Origin: Peptacetobacter hominis
GTDB taxonomy: Bacteria > Bacillota > Clostridia > Peptostreptococcales > Peptostreptococcaceae
Assembly: GCF_006861675.1 (NCBI RefSeq)
Contig: NZ_SGJB01000001.1
Coordinates: forward strand, 1-64,000
Direction: 5' to 3'
Length of the DNA: 64,000 nt
Part shown: piece by piece, positions 15,860 to 25,766 of the stretch
How positions within the stretch are numbered: the stretch's first letter is position 1
Layout: every line of letters starts with the position of its first letter
Translations under genes and position numbers: made by a program
The notes under the pieces: generated by a model
Told to the model about the DNA's origin: nothing
Seen by the model: the letters and a program-made list of their open reading frames with translations, nothing else
Database searches by the model: none

Positions 15860-16219
15860 ATGACAGTAGAATTAACTGTAGAGCAGATGGTAAAACATAT
15901 ACATCATGCAATTGATGATAAACTTGGAAAAGATACAATAATACTTAATATAGGGAAACTTTCAAGCCTTGCAGATTATTTTGTAATAACTTCAGGATCT
16001 TCAGCAAGACAGGTTAAGGCAATAGCAGACAGTGTTGAAGATGAAATGACAAAATTTGACCTTGAACCAAGAGGAAAAGAAGGTACTGATACTCAGGAAT
16101 GGGTACTTCTTGATTACGGCGATATAATAGTGCATGTATTCAGCGAGGACAGCAGAGATTTCTATAATCTTGAAAAACTTTGGAGAGATGCTCCAATAGT
16201 TGATGTAGATACATTATAA
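15860..16219 (+). CDS. rsfS: Ribosomal silencing factor RsfS
   Basis: 119 residues, the usual size. The core ADYFVITSGSSARQVKAIADSVEDEM and the later DTQEWVLLDYGDIIVHVFSEDSRDFYNLEKLW are diagnostic. RsfS binds L14 and stops subunit joining under starvation. Third gene after nadD and yqeK; a TATAAT at 15824-15829 in the 66-base gap may add a weak internal promoter. Ribosome-binding site GGGAGGT. Confidence 0.96.
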   Translation: MTVELTVEQMVKHIHHAIDDKLGKDTIILNIGKLSSLADYFVITSGSSARQVKAIADSVEDEMTKFDLEPRGKEGTDTQEWVLLDYGDIIVHVFSEDSRDFYNLEKLWRDAPIVDVDTL

Positions 16220-16235
16220 TTAATATTTATTGATA

Positions 16236-16264
16236 TTGACACATTATGTCAAACATGATAGAAT
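16236..16264 (+). promoter_or_regulatory. Promoter of the leuS T-box transcript
   Basis: TTGACA (16236-16241), a 17-base spacer and TAGAAT (16259-16264). It lies about 50 bases before the T-box stem I. Confidence 0.75.
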
Positions 16265-16313
16265 ATCGGTATTGACAGATAAATTCTAAATATTAAAAAA
16301 ATTTAAAAGAGAT

Positions 16314-16527
16314 TTGAATAGACTGGAGTATTAAGAAAAGAAACTTTTACAGAGAGCCGGGTTGCTGGAAGCCGGTATAGGGACTTTTCCGAACTTGCCG
16401 GATGAATTCTATTCAGCTGTGGTTGGCATATAAACCGTCTAAGAGAGATTTTTATAAATCTAATTAGGGTGGTACCGCGAGAGATATCCTCGTCCCTAAA
16501 CGTTTGTTTAGGCGACGAGGTTTTTTT
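16314..16527 (+). ncRNA. Leucine T-box leader with antiterminator/terminator
   Basis: The conserved T-box sequence GGGTGGTACCGCG is at 16467-16479; its TGGT bulge would pair a tRNA ending A-CCA, as tRNA-Leu does. Stem I: GAATAG (16316-16321) pairs with CTATTC (16409-16414), and GAAAAG pairs with CTTTTC above it. The internal loop carries AGTA on the left and GAA on the right, followed by CTT (16394-16396), a Leu specifier codon. The terminator is CCTCGTC-CCTAAAC (16488-16501) with GTTTAGG-C-GACGAGG (16506-16520) and seven T. Uncharged tRNA-Leu should open leuS expression. Confidence 0.93.
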
Positions 16528-16614
16528 ATTTTTATAATCATATAGAAAAATCCTGAGACAGGATAACAAGCTTTTATAAGGAATTATCATAAAATAAAAA
16601 GATGGAGGTATAAT

Positions 16615-19038
16615 ATGAGCGTATATGATTTCAAAGCCATTGAGAAAAAATGGCAGGACACATGGAGAGAAAAAGGTCAGTACAAGATGGATACTAGACA
16701 GACTGAAAAACCAAACTACTATACACTAGAAATGTTCCCTTATCCATCAGGGAAAATACATATGGGTCACGTAAGAAACTATTCTATAGGTGACGTTGTT
16801 GCAAGATTCAAGAAAATGGAAGGATATAACGTACTTCATCCAATGGGATGGGACTCATTCGGTCTTCCAGCAGAAAATGCAGCTATAAAAAATGGAATAC
16901 ATCCTCATAAATGGACAATGTCAAACATAGAGGATATGAAACAGCAGTTCAATCTTCTTGGATTAAGCTATGACTGGGATAAAGAGGTTGCAACTTCAAC
17001 TCCAGAATACTACAAGTTTACTCAGGAAATATTCCTGAAATTCCTTGAGGCAGGACTTGCATACAAGAAAAAATCATATGTAAACTGGTGTCCATCATGC
17101 GAGACAGTTCTTGCAAATGAGCAGGTAGTACAGGGTGAATGTGAAAGATGTGGAGCAACTGTAATAAAGAAAGATCTTGAGCAATGGTATTTCAAGACTA
17201 CAGCATTTGCAGAAGAGCTTCTTAACGGACTTGATACACTAGATGGATGGCCTGAAAAAGTAAAAACAATGCAGAGAAACTGGATAGGAAAGAGTACTGG
17301 TGCAAACCTTACTTTCCAGATAGATGGTTCAGATGAGACTATAACAGTTTATACAACAAGACCTGATACTGCATATGGAGTTACATTTATGGTTCTTGCT
17401 CCAGAAAGCGAACTTGTAAAAGAACTTGTTGCAGGAACTGAGTACGAGGCTCCTGTAGATGAATTCCTTCTAAAAATGCACAAGATGACAGAAATAGAAA
17501 GAACTGCTACAGACCTTGAAAAAGAAGGTATGTTTATAGGAAAATATGTAATAAACCCTGTAAACGGAAGAAAAGTGCCTATATGGATAGCAAACTATGT
17601 TTTAGCTGACTACGGTACAGGTGCTGTAATGGCTGTTCCAGCTCACGATGAAAGAGATGAGGACTTTGCTAAGAAATACAACCTTGAAATAATACCTGTA
17701 ATAGATGAAGATGGTATAATGATAAACTCTGAAGAGTTCAACGGAATGCCTTCTAAAGAAGCTTTCGATAAAATAATAGATAAGATGGAAGAAGAAGGAA
17801 AAGGAAAGAGAACTGTAAACTACAGATTAAGAGACTGGCTTGTATCAAGACAGAGATACTGGGGATGTCCTATACCAGTTGTTTATTGTGATGACTGTGG
17901 AATAGTTCCAGAAAAAAAAGAAAATCTTCCAGTACTTCTTCCAACAGATGTTGAGTTTACAGGTAAGGGAGAATCTCCACTTACAACTTCAAAAACATTC
18001 TGTGAGACAGTTTGTCCAAAATGTGGAAAACCAGCTAGAAGAGAAGTAGATACAATGGATACATTCGTGGATTCATCTTGGTACTTCCTAAGATATACAG
18101 ACAATAAAAATACAGAAAAACCATTTGACAGCGAAATAGCAAACAGATGGCATCCGGTAGATCAGTATATAGGTGGTGTAGAACACGCTATAATGCATCT
18201 TCTATATGCAAGATGGTTTGTAAAAGCATTCAAGAGTCTTGGAATGGTAGATTTTGATGAGCCATTCAAAAACCTTCTTACTCAGGGAATGGTTCTTAAA
18301 GAAGGATCTAAGATGAGTAAATCAAAAGGAAACATAGTATCTCCTCTTAAGATAATAGAAGAATACGGTGCAGATACTGCAAGACTTTTCATACTTTTCG
18401 CAGCTCCACCAGAAAGAGACCTTGACTGGTCAGATCAGGGAGTTGAAGGATGCTTCAAGTTCCTTAACAGGGTATACAGACTTGTAGATGAACTTGCAGA
18501 TGTTGCAAAATCTTCAAATGGAGAATTTGGAAAACTTACATCAGCAGATAAGGATATGAGATTTGCTATACATACATCACTTAAGAAAGTAACTGGAGAT
18601 TTAAGTGAAAAATTCGGATTCAATACATCAATAGCTTCTCTTATGGAACTTATAAATGAGATGTACAAATATAAAGAGCTTGAAAACAGAAATGATGCTG
18701 TAATAAAAGAAGGTATAGAAACAATAGTAACTATACTTGCTCCATTTGCTCCTCACCTTGGTGAAGAATTATGGCAGATGATAGGAAAAGAAGGTAGTGT
18801 ATTTGATATAAGCTGGCCTAAATACGATGAAAAAGCTCTTGTAAAAGATGAGATAGAAGTAGTCGTACAGATAAACGGAAAAGTTAAAGGAAGAATGAAT
18901 ATACCTGCTGAAATATCAAGAGAAGATATGCAGGCTGCGGCAATGGAAGATGAAAAAATAAAAGCCCTTGTAGAAGGTAAAGAAATTGTTAAAGTTATCG
19001 CAGTTCCTAAAAAACTTATAAATATAGTTGTAAAATAG
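16615..19038 (+). CDS. leuS: Leucyl-tRNA synthetase
   Basis: 807 residues, the bacterial LeuRS length. The class I HIGH motif appears as [14 protein letters not shown] (about 45) and the KMSKS motif as [10 protein letters not shown]. Zinc-ribbon Cys pairs are at [13 protein letters not shown] and CERCG, with further pairs CDDCG and CPKCG. The editing (CP1) domain has TTRPDTAYG. The C-terminal anticodon-binding and leucine-specific parts end [14 protein letters not shown]. Expression is controlled by the upstream T-box. Confidence 0.98.
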   Translation: MSVYDFKAIEKKWQDTWREKGQYKMDTRQTEKPNYYTLEMFPYPSGKIHMGHVRNYSIGDVVARFKKMEGYNVLHPMGWDSFGLPAENAAIKNGIHPHKWTMSNIEDMKQQFNLLGLSYDWDKEVATSTPEYYKFTQEIFLKFLEAGLAYKKKSYVNWCPSCETVLANEQVVQGECERCGATVIKKDLEQWYFKTTAFAEELLNGLDTLDGWPEKVKTMQRNWIGKSTGANLTFQIDGSDETITVYTTRPDTAYGVTFMVLAPESELVKELVAGTEYEAPVDEFLLKMHKMTEIERTATDLEKEGMFIGKYVINPVNGRKVPIWIANYVLADYGTGAVMAVPAHDERDEDFAKKYNLEIIPVIDEDGIMINSEEFNGMPSKEAFDKIIDKMEEEGKGKRTVNYRLRDWLVSRQRYWGCPIPVVYCDDCGIVPEKKENLPVLLPTDVEFTGKGESPLTTSKTFCETVCPKCGKPARREVDTMDTFVDSSWYFLRYTDNKNTEKPFDSEIANRWHPVDQYIGGVEHAIMHLLYARWFVKAFKSLGMVDFDEPFKNLLTQGMVLKEGSKMSKSKGNIVSPLKIIEEYGADTARLFILFAAPPERDLDWSDQGVEGCFKFLNRVYRLVDELADVAKSSNGEFGKLTSADKDMRFAIHTSLKKVTGDLSEKFGFNTSIASLMELINEMYKYKELENRNDAVIKEGIETIVTILAPFAPHLGEELWQMIGKEGSVFDISWPKYDEKALVKDEIEVVVQINGKVKGRMNIPAEISREDMQAAAMEDEKIKALVEGKEIVKVIAVPKKLINIVVK

Positions 19039-19071
19039 TCTCGGAGGTATTACTATATAAGTTGAGACTGG

Positions 19072-19100
19072 AAAAGAGGTGGAATTTTTCCACCTCTTTT
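19072..19100 (+). terminator. Terminator of leuS
   Basis: AAAAGAGGTGGAA pairs with TTCCACCTCTTTT, ending in TTTT at 19097-19100. Confidence 0.85.
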
Positions 19101-19171
19101 ATATTCATGAAAATATATAAAAACAGTCTATAAATACTTTGATACAGGTAATGATTTCGAGGAGGAATTTT

Positions 19172-19936
19172 ATGGATTTGACGAACAGGGTACTTGAATT
19201 CGCATCTGATGTGGGAGTTCTCCTTCTTCAGAGTGGAGGTGAAACATATAGAGTTGAAGAAACAATAGAAAGAATATGCGAGGCATATAATATAAAAAAG
19301 GCAGGTGTATTTGCAACACCTACAGCTGTTATAGTTTCGGCAACCGTGGATGGAGATATAAAATCAGTTGTAAAAAGGATAAAGAGCAGAAAAACTGATT
19401 TAAACAAAGTATATGAGATAAACTCTCTTTCAAGAAGAATAGTACGGGATAAAATAACAATAGATGAAAGTGAAAAAAGATTAAAAGAGATAGAAGATGG
19501 TGAGTTTTATTCTGATAGAAAAATAATTTTCTTTTCCGGTGTGGCAACAGCAGTTCTTACCGTTTTGTTTGGCGGAACATTAGCTGATATGGCTGCAAGT
19601 TTTTTGATTGGCTGTATGGTAAGATGTATAATATTTGCACTGGGTAAACTTTCACTAAATGATTTTTTTATAAATATGATTTCTGCAGGAGCAATAGCAT
19701 CAGCTGCTATAATATTTAAGGAAACTGAAATAATAAAAAGTATAGACAAGGTCATTATGGGATCTATAATGTTACTTGTTCCAGGACTTCCTTTGACAAA
19801 TGCCATAAGGGATATACTTGATGGAGAACTTCTTTCCGGTGGAATGAAAATAGAAGAGGTTGCGATAATCGGAGTTGCAGTTACAATCGGAATGTGTTTT
19901 GTTCTTAATCTTTATATAAAATATGGAGGTGCATAA
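19172..19936 (+). CDS. Threonine/serine exporter family protein, ThrE N-terminal part (YjjP-like)
   Basis: 254 residues from ATG 19172, which follows GAGGAGGAA; in-frame upstream ATGs at 19139 and 19151 lack a site. A soluble N-terminal segment (VLLLQSGGETYRVEETIERIC) typical of ThrE/DUF1212 is followed by about five membrane helices from residue 125 on, with the LVPGLPLTNAIRDILDGELLSGG motif. Together with the next gene it makes the split two-subunit form of the ThrE exporter. The likely role is export of excess threonine and serine, in keeping with threonine catabolism encoded 8 kb away. Confidence 0.88.
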   Translation: MDLTNRVLEFASDVGVLLLQSGGETYRVEETIERICEAYNIKKAGVFATPTAVIVSATVDGDIKSVVKRIKSRKTDLNKVYEINSLSRRIVRDKITIDESEKRLKEIEDGEFYSDRKIIFFSGVATAVLTVLFGGTLADMAASFLIGCMVRCIIFALGKLSLNDFFINMISAGAIASAAIIFKETEIIKSIDKVIMGSIMLLVPGLPLTNAIRDILDGELLSGGMKIEEVAIIGVAVTIGMCFVLNLYIKYGGA

Positions 19937-20424
19937 TGAGACTTATAATAGAAATACTTATGTGTATGATAGCTGCGTACAGTTTTGGCGTTATTTTCAA
20001 TATAAAGGGAAAATTTCTGAATATATCTGCTGTAGGTGGCGGGATAGCATGGCTTTCATATAAGATGATGATAGTGTCTGGCGCTGGAAATGGTATATCT
20101 TTTTTTGTCGCGACTATATGCTTTGGTATATATGTAGAACTTTGTGCAAGAATATATAGTGCTCCTTCGACAATGATGAGTGTATGTGCAATGATTATTC
20201 TTGTTCCTGGATATGGGGTTTATAATACTCTTTATGGATTTATGACGAATAATTATACAGAGGCTGTAAAAAATGGAATAGATACCCTTTTAATAGCAGG
20301 TGCAATATCTCTCGGACTTGTCTTTATAACTACAATATTCCGAAATAAAAGAGTTAATAAAATTATACACAAGGTTCTTTATAAATATAGAACAATAGAA
20401 CATTTTATTGAAAAGAATAGATAA
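19936..20424 (+). CDS. Threonine/serine exporter family protein, ThrE C-terminal part (YjjB-like)
   Basis: 162 residues, start codon overlapping the previous stop (TAATG). Four to five hydrophobic helices and the conserved APSTMMSVCAMIILVPGYGVYNTLYGF segment of the ThrE_2/DUF3815 domain. It should pair with the upstream protein in one membrane complex. A basic tail (YKYRTIEHFIEKNR) ends in the cytoplasm. Confidence 0.86.
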   Translation: MRLIIEILMCMIAAYSFGVIFNIKGKFLNISAVGGGIAWLSYKMMIVSGAGNGISFFVATICFGIYVELCARIYSAPSTMMSVCAMIILVPGYGVYNTLYGFMTNNYTEAVKNGIDTLLIAGAISLGLVFITTIFRNKRVNKIIHKVLYKYRTIEHFIEKNR

Positions 20425-20455
20425 TTACTATGCAAAATCAAATATTTATTTGGAC

Positions 20456-20496
20456 AAAGACACCAATGATTAATTTCTAAATATCAGGTGTCTTTT
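20456..20496 (+). terminator. Terminator of the threonine/serine exporter operon
   Basis: AAAGACACC pairs with GGTGTCTTTTT; a TGAT/ATCA pairing extends the stem. Confidence 0.75.
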
Positions 20497-20558
20497 TGTG
20501 TATAAAAAATAATTTTGAATAAATATGACTAAAAAAGAATGAAAATGACCTTATATAA

Positions 20559-20587
20559 TTGACCGTATTTTCCTGTATTGATATACT
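20559..20587 (+). promoter_or_regulatory. Promoter of the glycyl radical enzyme operon
   Basis: TTGACC (20559-20564), a 17-base spacer and TATACT (20582-20587), 67 bases before the start codon. Confidence 0.65.
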
Positions 20588-20654
20588 GAAATTATAAAAT
20601 AATACCACATATTTTTATTTAAAAATTAATAAAAATATATGCAGGGGGGAAATT

Positions 20655-22925
20655 ATGGCTAGAATAAATATAGATGGAGCGCAGAATGTGGAGGTAAGTA
20701 AAAAGATTCCATGCGAAAAAACTCCACTTGAGCAGCTTGAAATAATGGAAAAATATACTGAAATGCATAAGAAATATAAAGATGCAGATAAATCTAAAAG
20801 AGAAATAGAGTGTATAAAGACTATATTTCCAGTGCTTTTTAGAAGTATAGAAGATACAGACCTTATAGCAGGAAGACTTGATTTTCTTCCAATAGGTTTT
20901 GGAAGTGTTACAAGTATAGGGGGAGTTGGACATTATTGTGTATTTCATAAACTGAGAAAGTTCAAAAACCTTCTTGAAACTGAAGAACAGAAAAAAAGAG
21001 TTGATGAACTTTATGATTATTGGCAGGACAACGATGTAAAAGCTATCTATTGTCAGGATGTGTTAAATGATACAACTACAGGTAGATTTATAGACTGCAG
21101 ATATCCGTTTATGGCTACTGCGAGACTTAGTGGAATGATGTTAAACTATAGAAAACTTATGAATAATGGTATAAACGGACTTATAGAAATCATAGAAAAT
21201 CAGGAAAAAAATGAATTTCTGGAAGCATCTGTAGAAGCGTTAAATCTATTAAAAGATGTTATAGAAAGACAGAAGGAACTTGTTTTAGAAGCTAAGAAAA
21301 AAGCATCTACAGAGGATAGACAAAAAGACCTTGAACTTATGTATGAGGATCTTGATTATATAAAAGAAAACAAGCCGGAGACATTTCACCAGGCACTTCA
21401 GCTTTTCTGGATATATGCTCTATGTGCTGGAGTCATAAACTACGGACGTATGGATATAGTTCTTGGTCCGTATTTAAAAAGAGATATAGAAAGAGGAACT
21501 ATAACTGAAGAAGATGCATACAGATACATGAAATCTCTTTGGACAATGATAGAAAACAGAAGAACAACAGTAAACGGAAGAATAATAGTCGGTGGATATG
21601 GAAGAGAAGATGAAGAAGCGTGTGATATGTTTGCTAGAATCTGTCTAAAGGTATGTAGAGATACCAGATATGTGGAACCTCAGTTTACACTTAGATTCAA
21701 TAAAAATACTCCCAAAGATATAATGGATATGGCATATGACTGTATAGCAGACGGAGCTACATATCCGACACTTTACAATGACGATGTAAATGTACCTGCT
21801 GTAGAATACGGAATGAGGGTAGATAGAAAAACAGCAGAACAGTATGTTCCTTTTGGATGTGGAGAGTTTGTAATACAGGGAAAAAGTGTAGGAACTCCAA
21901 ATACTCTTTTAAATCTGGTCAAGATAATGCAGATTTCTATGAACAATGGATACGATCCGATGGACGGAATATACAAAGCCGGAAATGTGGAGTTAAAAAA
22001 ACTATCAGATATAAAAACATTTGATGAACTTTACGAGCAGTATAAGAAAGTTCTGGATTTTTATTTTGATTTGAGTGTCGATGCACAGATGTACAGTTAT
22101 GAGGTTATGAACAGAGAAGTATCATTTATATTCAATTCTATACTTATGGACGACTGTATAGGAAGAAGAAAGGCACTATTAGATGGTGGAGTTGAAATCC
22201 TGGGTGGAACAAATGAGACTTATGGAAATATAAATGCATCAGATGCGCTTTTTACGATTAAAAAGCTGGTATTTGACGAAAAGAAATATACGCTTGAAGA
22301 AATGAACAATGCCGCTTTATCAAACTTTGAAGGATATGAAGATATGCTTTCTGATATACTCGACGTTCCGAAATATGGAAATGATGATAGAGAATGCGAT
22401 GAAATGGCAAACGACCTTTATGAATACGTGGCAAATGGAATAAGAGACAGAGGTATAGAAAAAAATATGGGATACTATCTGATTGTTATTTCAAACAACC
22501 AGACTAATACCGACTGGGGACACGAGACAGATGCATCTTTAGATGGAAGAAAAAAGGGAGTGTATATGAACCCCGCAAATAATCCACAGGGAGGAGCTGC
22601 AAAGAGTGGTCCAACTGCGGTATTAAACTCTCTATCAAGATTTGATGCAAAGTATCACGGTGGAAGCGTTCAGAATATAAAATTTACACCTAGAATGATG
22701 AAAGAAGACAAAGAAAAAGTAAAAATACTTTTCGATACTTACTTTAGAAAAGGAGGATGCCAGCTGATGGTTACTGTAGTCGATCACGGTGTACTCGAAG
22801 ATGCACAGAAACATCCTGAAAATTATCCTGACCTGATAGTCAGAGTTGCAGGATATAGTGCTGTATTTGTAAATCTTACACCTGATATACAGGAAGAACT
22901 GCTGAGCAGAGCGCTTTATGATTAA
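20655..22925 (+). CDS. Glycyl radical enzyme of unassigned substrate (PFL-like fold)
   Basis: 756 residues. The glycyl radical loop RVAGYSA places the radical on Gly733. The thiyl Cys is C402 in YVPFGCGEF, followed by Gly403 and Glu404. Pyruvate formate-lyase has two adjacent Cys at this place, so this is not PFL. The Cys-X-Glu arrangement is that of glycerol, propanediol, choline and hydroxyproline lyases and of arylacetate decarboxylases, although those usually read GCVE. The region equivalent to the catalytic-His loop of glycerol dehydratase reads SGMMLNYRKL, with no His. The product is therefore an eliminase- or decarboxylase-type GRE that cannot be placed in a known class from sequence. 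It is followed by its activase (8-base overlap) and a DeoR regulator. O2-sensitive, cytoplasmic. Confidence 0.9.
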   Translation: MARINIDGAQNVEVSKKIPCEKTPLEQLEIMEKYTEMHKKYKDADKSKREIECIKTIFPVLFRSIEDTDLIAGRLDFLPIGFGSVTSIGGVGHYCVFHKLRKFKNLLETEEQKKRVDELYDYWQDNDVKAIYCQDVLNDTTTGRFIDCRYPFMATARLSGMMLNYRKLMNNGINGLIEIIENQEKNEFLEASVEALNLLKDVIERQKELVLEAKKKASTEDRQKDLELMYEDLDYIKENKPETFHQALQLFWIYALCAGVINYGRMDIVLGPYLKRDIERGTITEEDAYRYMKSLWTMIENRRTTVNGRIIVGGYGREDEEACDMFARICLKVCRDTRYVEPQFTLRFNKNTPKDIMDMAYDCIADGATYPTLYNDDVNVPAVEYGMRVDRKTAEQYVPFGCGEFVIQGKSVGTPNTLLNLVKIMQISMNNGYDPMDGIYKAGNVELKKLSDIKTFDELYEQYKKVLDFYFDLSVDAQMYSYEVMNREVSFIFNSILMDDCIGRRKALLDGGVEILGGTNETYGNINASDALFTIKKLVFDEKKYTLEEMNNAALSNFEGYEDMLSDILDVPKYGNDDRECDEMANDLYEYVANGIRDRGIEKNMGYYLIVISNNQTNTDWGHETDASLDGRKKGVYMNPANNPQGGAAKSGPTAVLNSLSRFDAKYHGGSVQNIKFTPRMMKEDKEKVKILFDTYFRKGGCQLMVTVVDHGVLEDAQKHPENYPDLIVRVAGYSAVFVNLTPDIQEELLSRALYD

Positions 22926-23844
22926 TGTATTTAATATAGAAAAATTTGCAATTCACGACGGCCCGGGAATTAGAACAACTGTATTTTTGAAGGGGTGTCC
23001 TCTTCATTGTCCGTGGTGTTCAAATCCGGAGTCATTGTCTTTGAAGCCGGTATTTATGCATGATGAGAGAAAATGTACTCTTTGCGGAAGATGTATGGAA
23101 AAATGCGAAAGTAATGCTATAAGTATATCCAGTAGTATAGAAAATTATGAGAGAAATAACAAAACAAAAGAATTATTTGTTCATGACACAGATAAATGCA
23201 TTCTATGCGGAAAATGTGAAAAAGCATGTTTGAATAAAGCTATATCTATTTATGGAAAGTATATGGAGATAGAAGAAATAGTGGATGAGGTTATGAAGGA
23301 TATAGATTACTACGAAAGCAGTGGTGGAGGTGTTACTATATCAGGTGGGGAGCCGTTTATACAGTTTGATGAATTTATGGAATTAATAAAAATATTAAAG
23401 AAAAAAGGCCTTCATGTAGCAGTGGAAACAACAGGTAATTATTCAAAAGAAAAACTTAAAAAAGCCGAGCCGTATATAGATTTATTTCTATTCGATATAA
23501 AGCATATTGATGAAGAAAAACTGAAGAGTTTTACAGGAGCGGATAAAAATACTGTAGTAGCAAATCTAAAAGAGATACCTGTAGAAAAATTAATTATGAG
23601 GGTCCCTGTTATACCTGGATTTAATTCATCTGAAAAAGATATAAAGGATATAATAGAATTTGGACATAAAAATAATGTAAAAATCATAAATCTTCTTCCA
23701 TTTCATCCTTTTGGAACTATAAAATGGCAGCAGATGGGAAAAGTATATCAATATGAAAATATACCTATCATGAATAAATCAGAACTTGAAAAATATAAAG
23801 AATATGGAAAATCTATGGGGATAGATATAAAAATAGGTGGATAA
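22918..23844 (+). CDS. Glycyl radical enzyme activating protein (radical SAM)
   Basis: 308 residues. The radical SAM motif is C-PLH-C-PW-C near residue 27, preceded by IHDGPGIRTTVFLKG. Two ferredoxin-type 4Fe-4S motifs follow (CTLCGRCMEKC and CILCGKCEKAC), as in activases of glycerol dehydratase and HPAD-type GREs but not in PFL-activase. The SAM-binding GGE motif is SGGEPF. It starts within the end of the GRE gene without a separate Shine-Dalgarno, so it is translationally coupled. It makes the Gly733 radical of the upstream enzyme. Confidence 0.95.
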   Translation: MINVFNIEKFAIHDGPGIRTTVFLKGCPLHCPWCSNPESLSLKPVFMHDERKCTLCGRCMEKCESNAISISSSIENYERNNKTKELFVHDTDKCILCGKCEKACLNKAISIYGKYMEIEEIVDEVMKDIDYYESSGGGVTISGGEPFIQFDEFMELIKILKKKGLHVAVETTGNYSKEKLKKAEPYIDLFLFDIKHIDEEKLKSFTGADKNTVVANLKEIPVEKLIMRVPVIPGFNSSEKDIKDIIEFGHKNNVKIINLLPFHPFGTIKWQQMGKVYQYENIPIMNKSELEKYKEYGKSMGIDIKIGG

Positions 23845-23856
23845 GGAGGTGTATAT

Positions 23857-24624
23857 ATGCTTACAAAAGAAAGACAGTATAGAATAATAGCTATGATAAA
23901 TGAAAAGTCATTTGTTACTGTAAAAGAACTTATGGCATATTTCGGAGTTTCCAGGTCTTCTATAATGAGGGACCTTATAGAACTAGAGAATCAGAACCTT
24001 ATAAAAAGAGAAAGAGGGGGTGCATCGGCAGTTGATATAGATATGCCGACTGTAACATCTTTCAATGAAAAATCTGTAGAATCAAAGGAGGCTTTGAATA
24101 AAGAAGAAAAAATCGCTGTATGCAGAGAAGCAGCAAAGCATATATCAGATGGTGACTGTATATTTATAGATTCGGGAACTACGCCTGTTTATCTTCTTGA
24201 CTATATATCGGATAAGAATATAAAAATTGTAACTCCAAGTACATATCTTGTATCGAAAATATCAGAGGATTTTAAAGGTGAAGTATACCTTTTGGGCGGA
24301 GAGTTCAGGAAAAAATACGATATGTCCTATGGGCCTCTTACTCTTGAAATGATAAAGTTTTTTAATTTTACTCATGCTTTTTTCAGTGCGAATGGAGTAA
24401 ATATAAAAAATGGAGAAGTTTATATTTTTGATATGAATATAGGGGCAATAAAACGAGCGGTTATGGAGAGAACAAAAGAGAACTATTTACTTGTAGATAG
24501 TTCAAAACTTGAAATAAAAGCATTATATACATGGGCATATTCTAATGAATTTAATAACGTATATGTAAATGAACCAAATTATAACTGTGAATTTCCAAAA
24601 AATTATTGTGTATGCAGAGTATAA
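23857..24624 (+). CDS. DeoR/GlpR family transcriptional regulator
   Basis: 255 residues. The N-terminal helix-turn-helix (about 4-57; KERQYRIIAMINEKSFVTVKELMAYFGVSRSSIMRDL) is classic DeoR. The C-terminal DeoRC sensor domain contains DGDCIFIDSGTTPVYLLDY and ends YVNEPN. Such proteins usually sense a phosphorylated sugar or polyol. It follows the activase after 12 bases with AAGGAGG, so it is in the GRE operon and likely its regulator. That hints at a sugar-phosphate-like ligand for the pathway; this is inference. Confidence 0.9.
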   Translation: MLTKERQYRIIAMINEKSFVTVKELMAYFGVSRSSIMRDLIELENQNLIKRERGGASAVDIDMPTVTSFNEKSVESKEALNKEEKIAVCREAAKHISDGDCIFIDSGTTPVYLLDYISDKNIKIVTPSTYLVSKISEDFKGEVYLLGGEFRKKYDMSYGPLTLEMIKFFNFTHAFFSANGVNIKNGEVYIFDMNIGAIKRAVMERTKENYLLVDSSKLEIKALYTWAYSNEFNNVYVNEPNYNCEFPKNYCVCRV

Positions 24625-24652
24625 ACAAAATATTAATACAGGTTTGAAATAT

Positions 24653-24686
24653 AAAAAAGACCTTCTGAATTTCAGAAGGTCTTTTA
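24653..24686. terminator. Bidirectional terminator between the GRE operon and ansA
   Basis: AAAAGACCTTCTGAA pairs with TTCAGAAGGTCTTTT. A-run and T-run flanks allow use in both directions. Confidence 0.88.
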
Positions 24687-24690
24687 TTTA

Positions 24691-25689
24691 TTAGCAGTAT
24701 ATTCCTTTTTCGAAAAGGTCTGTTATTGTATCGTAATCATCAGTCATACCAAGTGCAAGCATAAGTTTTATTCTTGCTTTCTGTCCTGGAAGATCCCCAC
24801 CAAAGATACATCCAAGGTTTCTAAGATCTCTACCTGAACCATGGTATCCATAACTGTCAAATACTCTACCTGAATGACATCTTGAAACTATTACCACAGG
24901 TATATCTTTTGCTCTTGCATATTCAACACCAGATAGCATTTCAGGAGGTATATTACCTCTACCCATAGCTTCTATTACAATACCTTTATATCCAGTATCA
25001 GCAGCATATTTTATAAAATCACTGTTTTCTCCGGCACATGCCTTGAATATTGCAACCTTAGGCTCTATTTTTTCTGTCTTAAGTATTCTTCTGTTGTTTA
25101 CTATATCTCTAAGAAGAACAAGCTCGTTGCAGTCTATATATCCAAGAGGTCCGCCTGTAAGAGACTTGAATGTGTTAAGAGCAAGAGTGTTTGTTTTAGT
25201 TGCTTCAGAAGCAAGTAAAACTTCGTTGTTAAGAACAACAAGAACTCCTTTTCCCATTGCATCTTTAGATACAGCAGTACATACCGCTGCAGAAAGGTTA
25301 CTTGAACCATCATATCCAAGCTCTGAGCTACTTCTCATAGCACCTGTAACTATTACAGGTTTTATATTGTCTATTGTAAGGTCAAGAAAATATGCTGTTT
25401 CCTCTAAGCTGTCAGTACCGTGTGTTATTATAACACCAGTTATATCTTCTCTTGCAAGAAGATTTTCAACGTATTTTTTTAGTTCCATCATTCTGAATGG
25501 AGTCATGTGAGGTCCTGGTATTTCAGCGAAATTCATAACCTCTATATCTGCAACTTTATCTATATTTGTAACCATAGATAATATCTGCTCACCTGATAAA
25601 GTTGGAATTGCAGCACCTACTTTATCATCAACAGTCATTGAAATAGTACCGCCTGTAAAAACTATAGCGACTTTCTTTTTGTTAGACAT
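24691..25689 (-). CDS. ansA: L-asparaginase (no signal peptide)
   Basis: 332 residues from ATG 25689 (AAGGAAGGG upstream on minus); a 12-residue longer frame lacks a site. The two catalytic Thr motifs are FTGGTISM and ITHGTDSLEETA. It hydrolyses asparagine to aspartate and ammonia. No signal peptide, so cytoplasmic. It is downstream of asdA on the same strand (77-base gap), giving a route from Asn to Asp to Ala. Glutaminase activity cannot be excluded. Confidence 0.93.
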   Translation of the reverse strand: MSNKKKVAIVFTGGTISMTVDDKVGAAIPTLSGEQILSMVTNIDKVADIEVMNFAEIPGPHMTPFRMMELKKYVENLLAREDITGVIITHGTDSLEETAYFLDLTIDNIKPVIVTGAMRSSSELGYDGSSNLSAAVCTAVSKDAMGKGVLVVLNNEVLLASEATKTNTLALNTFKSLTGGPLGYIDCNELVLLRDIVNNRRILKTEKIEPKVAIFKACAGENSDFIKYAADTGYKGIVIEAMGRGNIPPEMLSGVEYARAKDIPVVIVSRCHSGRVFDSYGYHGSGRDLRNLGCIFGGDLPGQKARIKLMLALGMTDDYDTITDLFEKGIYC

Positions 25690-25766
25690 AATATTCGTCC
25701 CTTCCTTAAATAAAATATAATCCACTTAGTGATTATAACAAATATTGAACATAAAAAACAGACAAA

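Noticed and set aside
20655..22925. Annotation as pyruvate formate-lyase
   Set aside because: The active-site loop has one Cys followed by Gly-Glu, not the adjacent Cys pair of PFL, and the activase carries two additional 4Fe-4S motifs that PFL-activase lacks.
24691..25689. Periplasmic/secreted type II asparaginase
   Set aside because: No signal peptide precedes the TGGTIS motif after the supported start, so a cytoplasmic enzyme is more likely.
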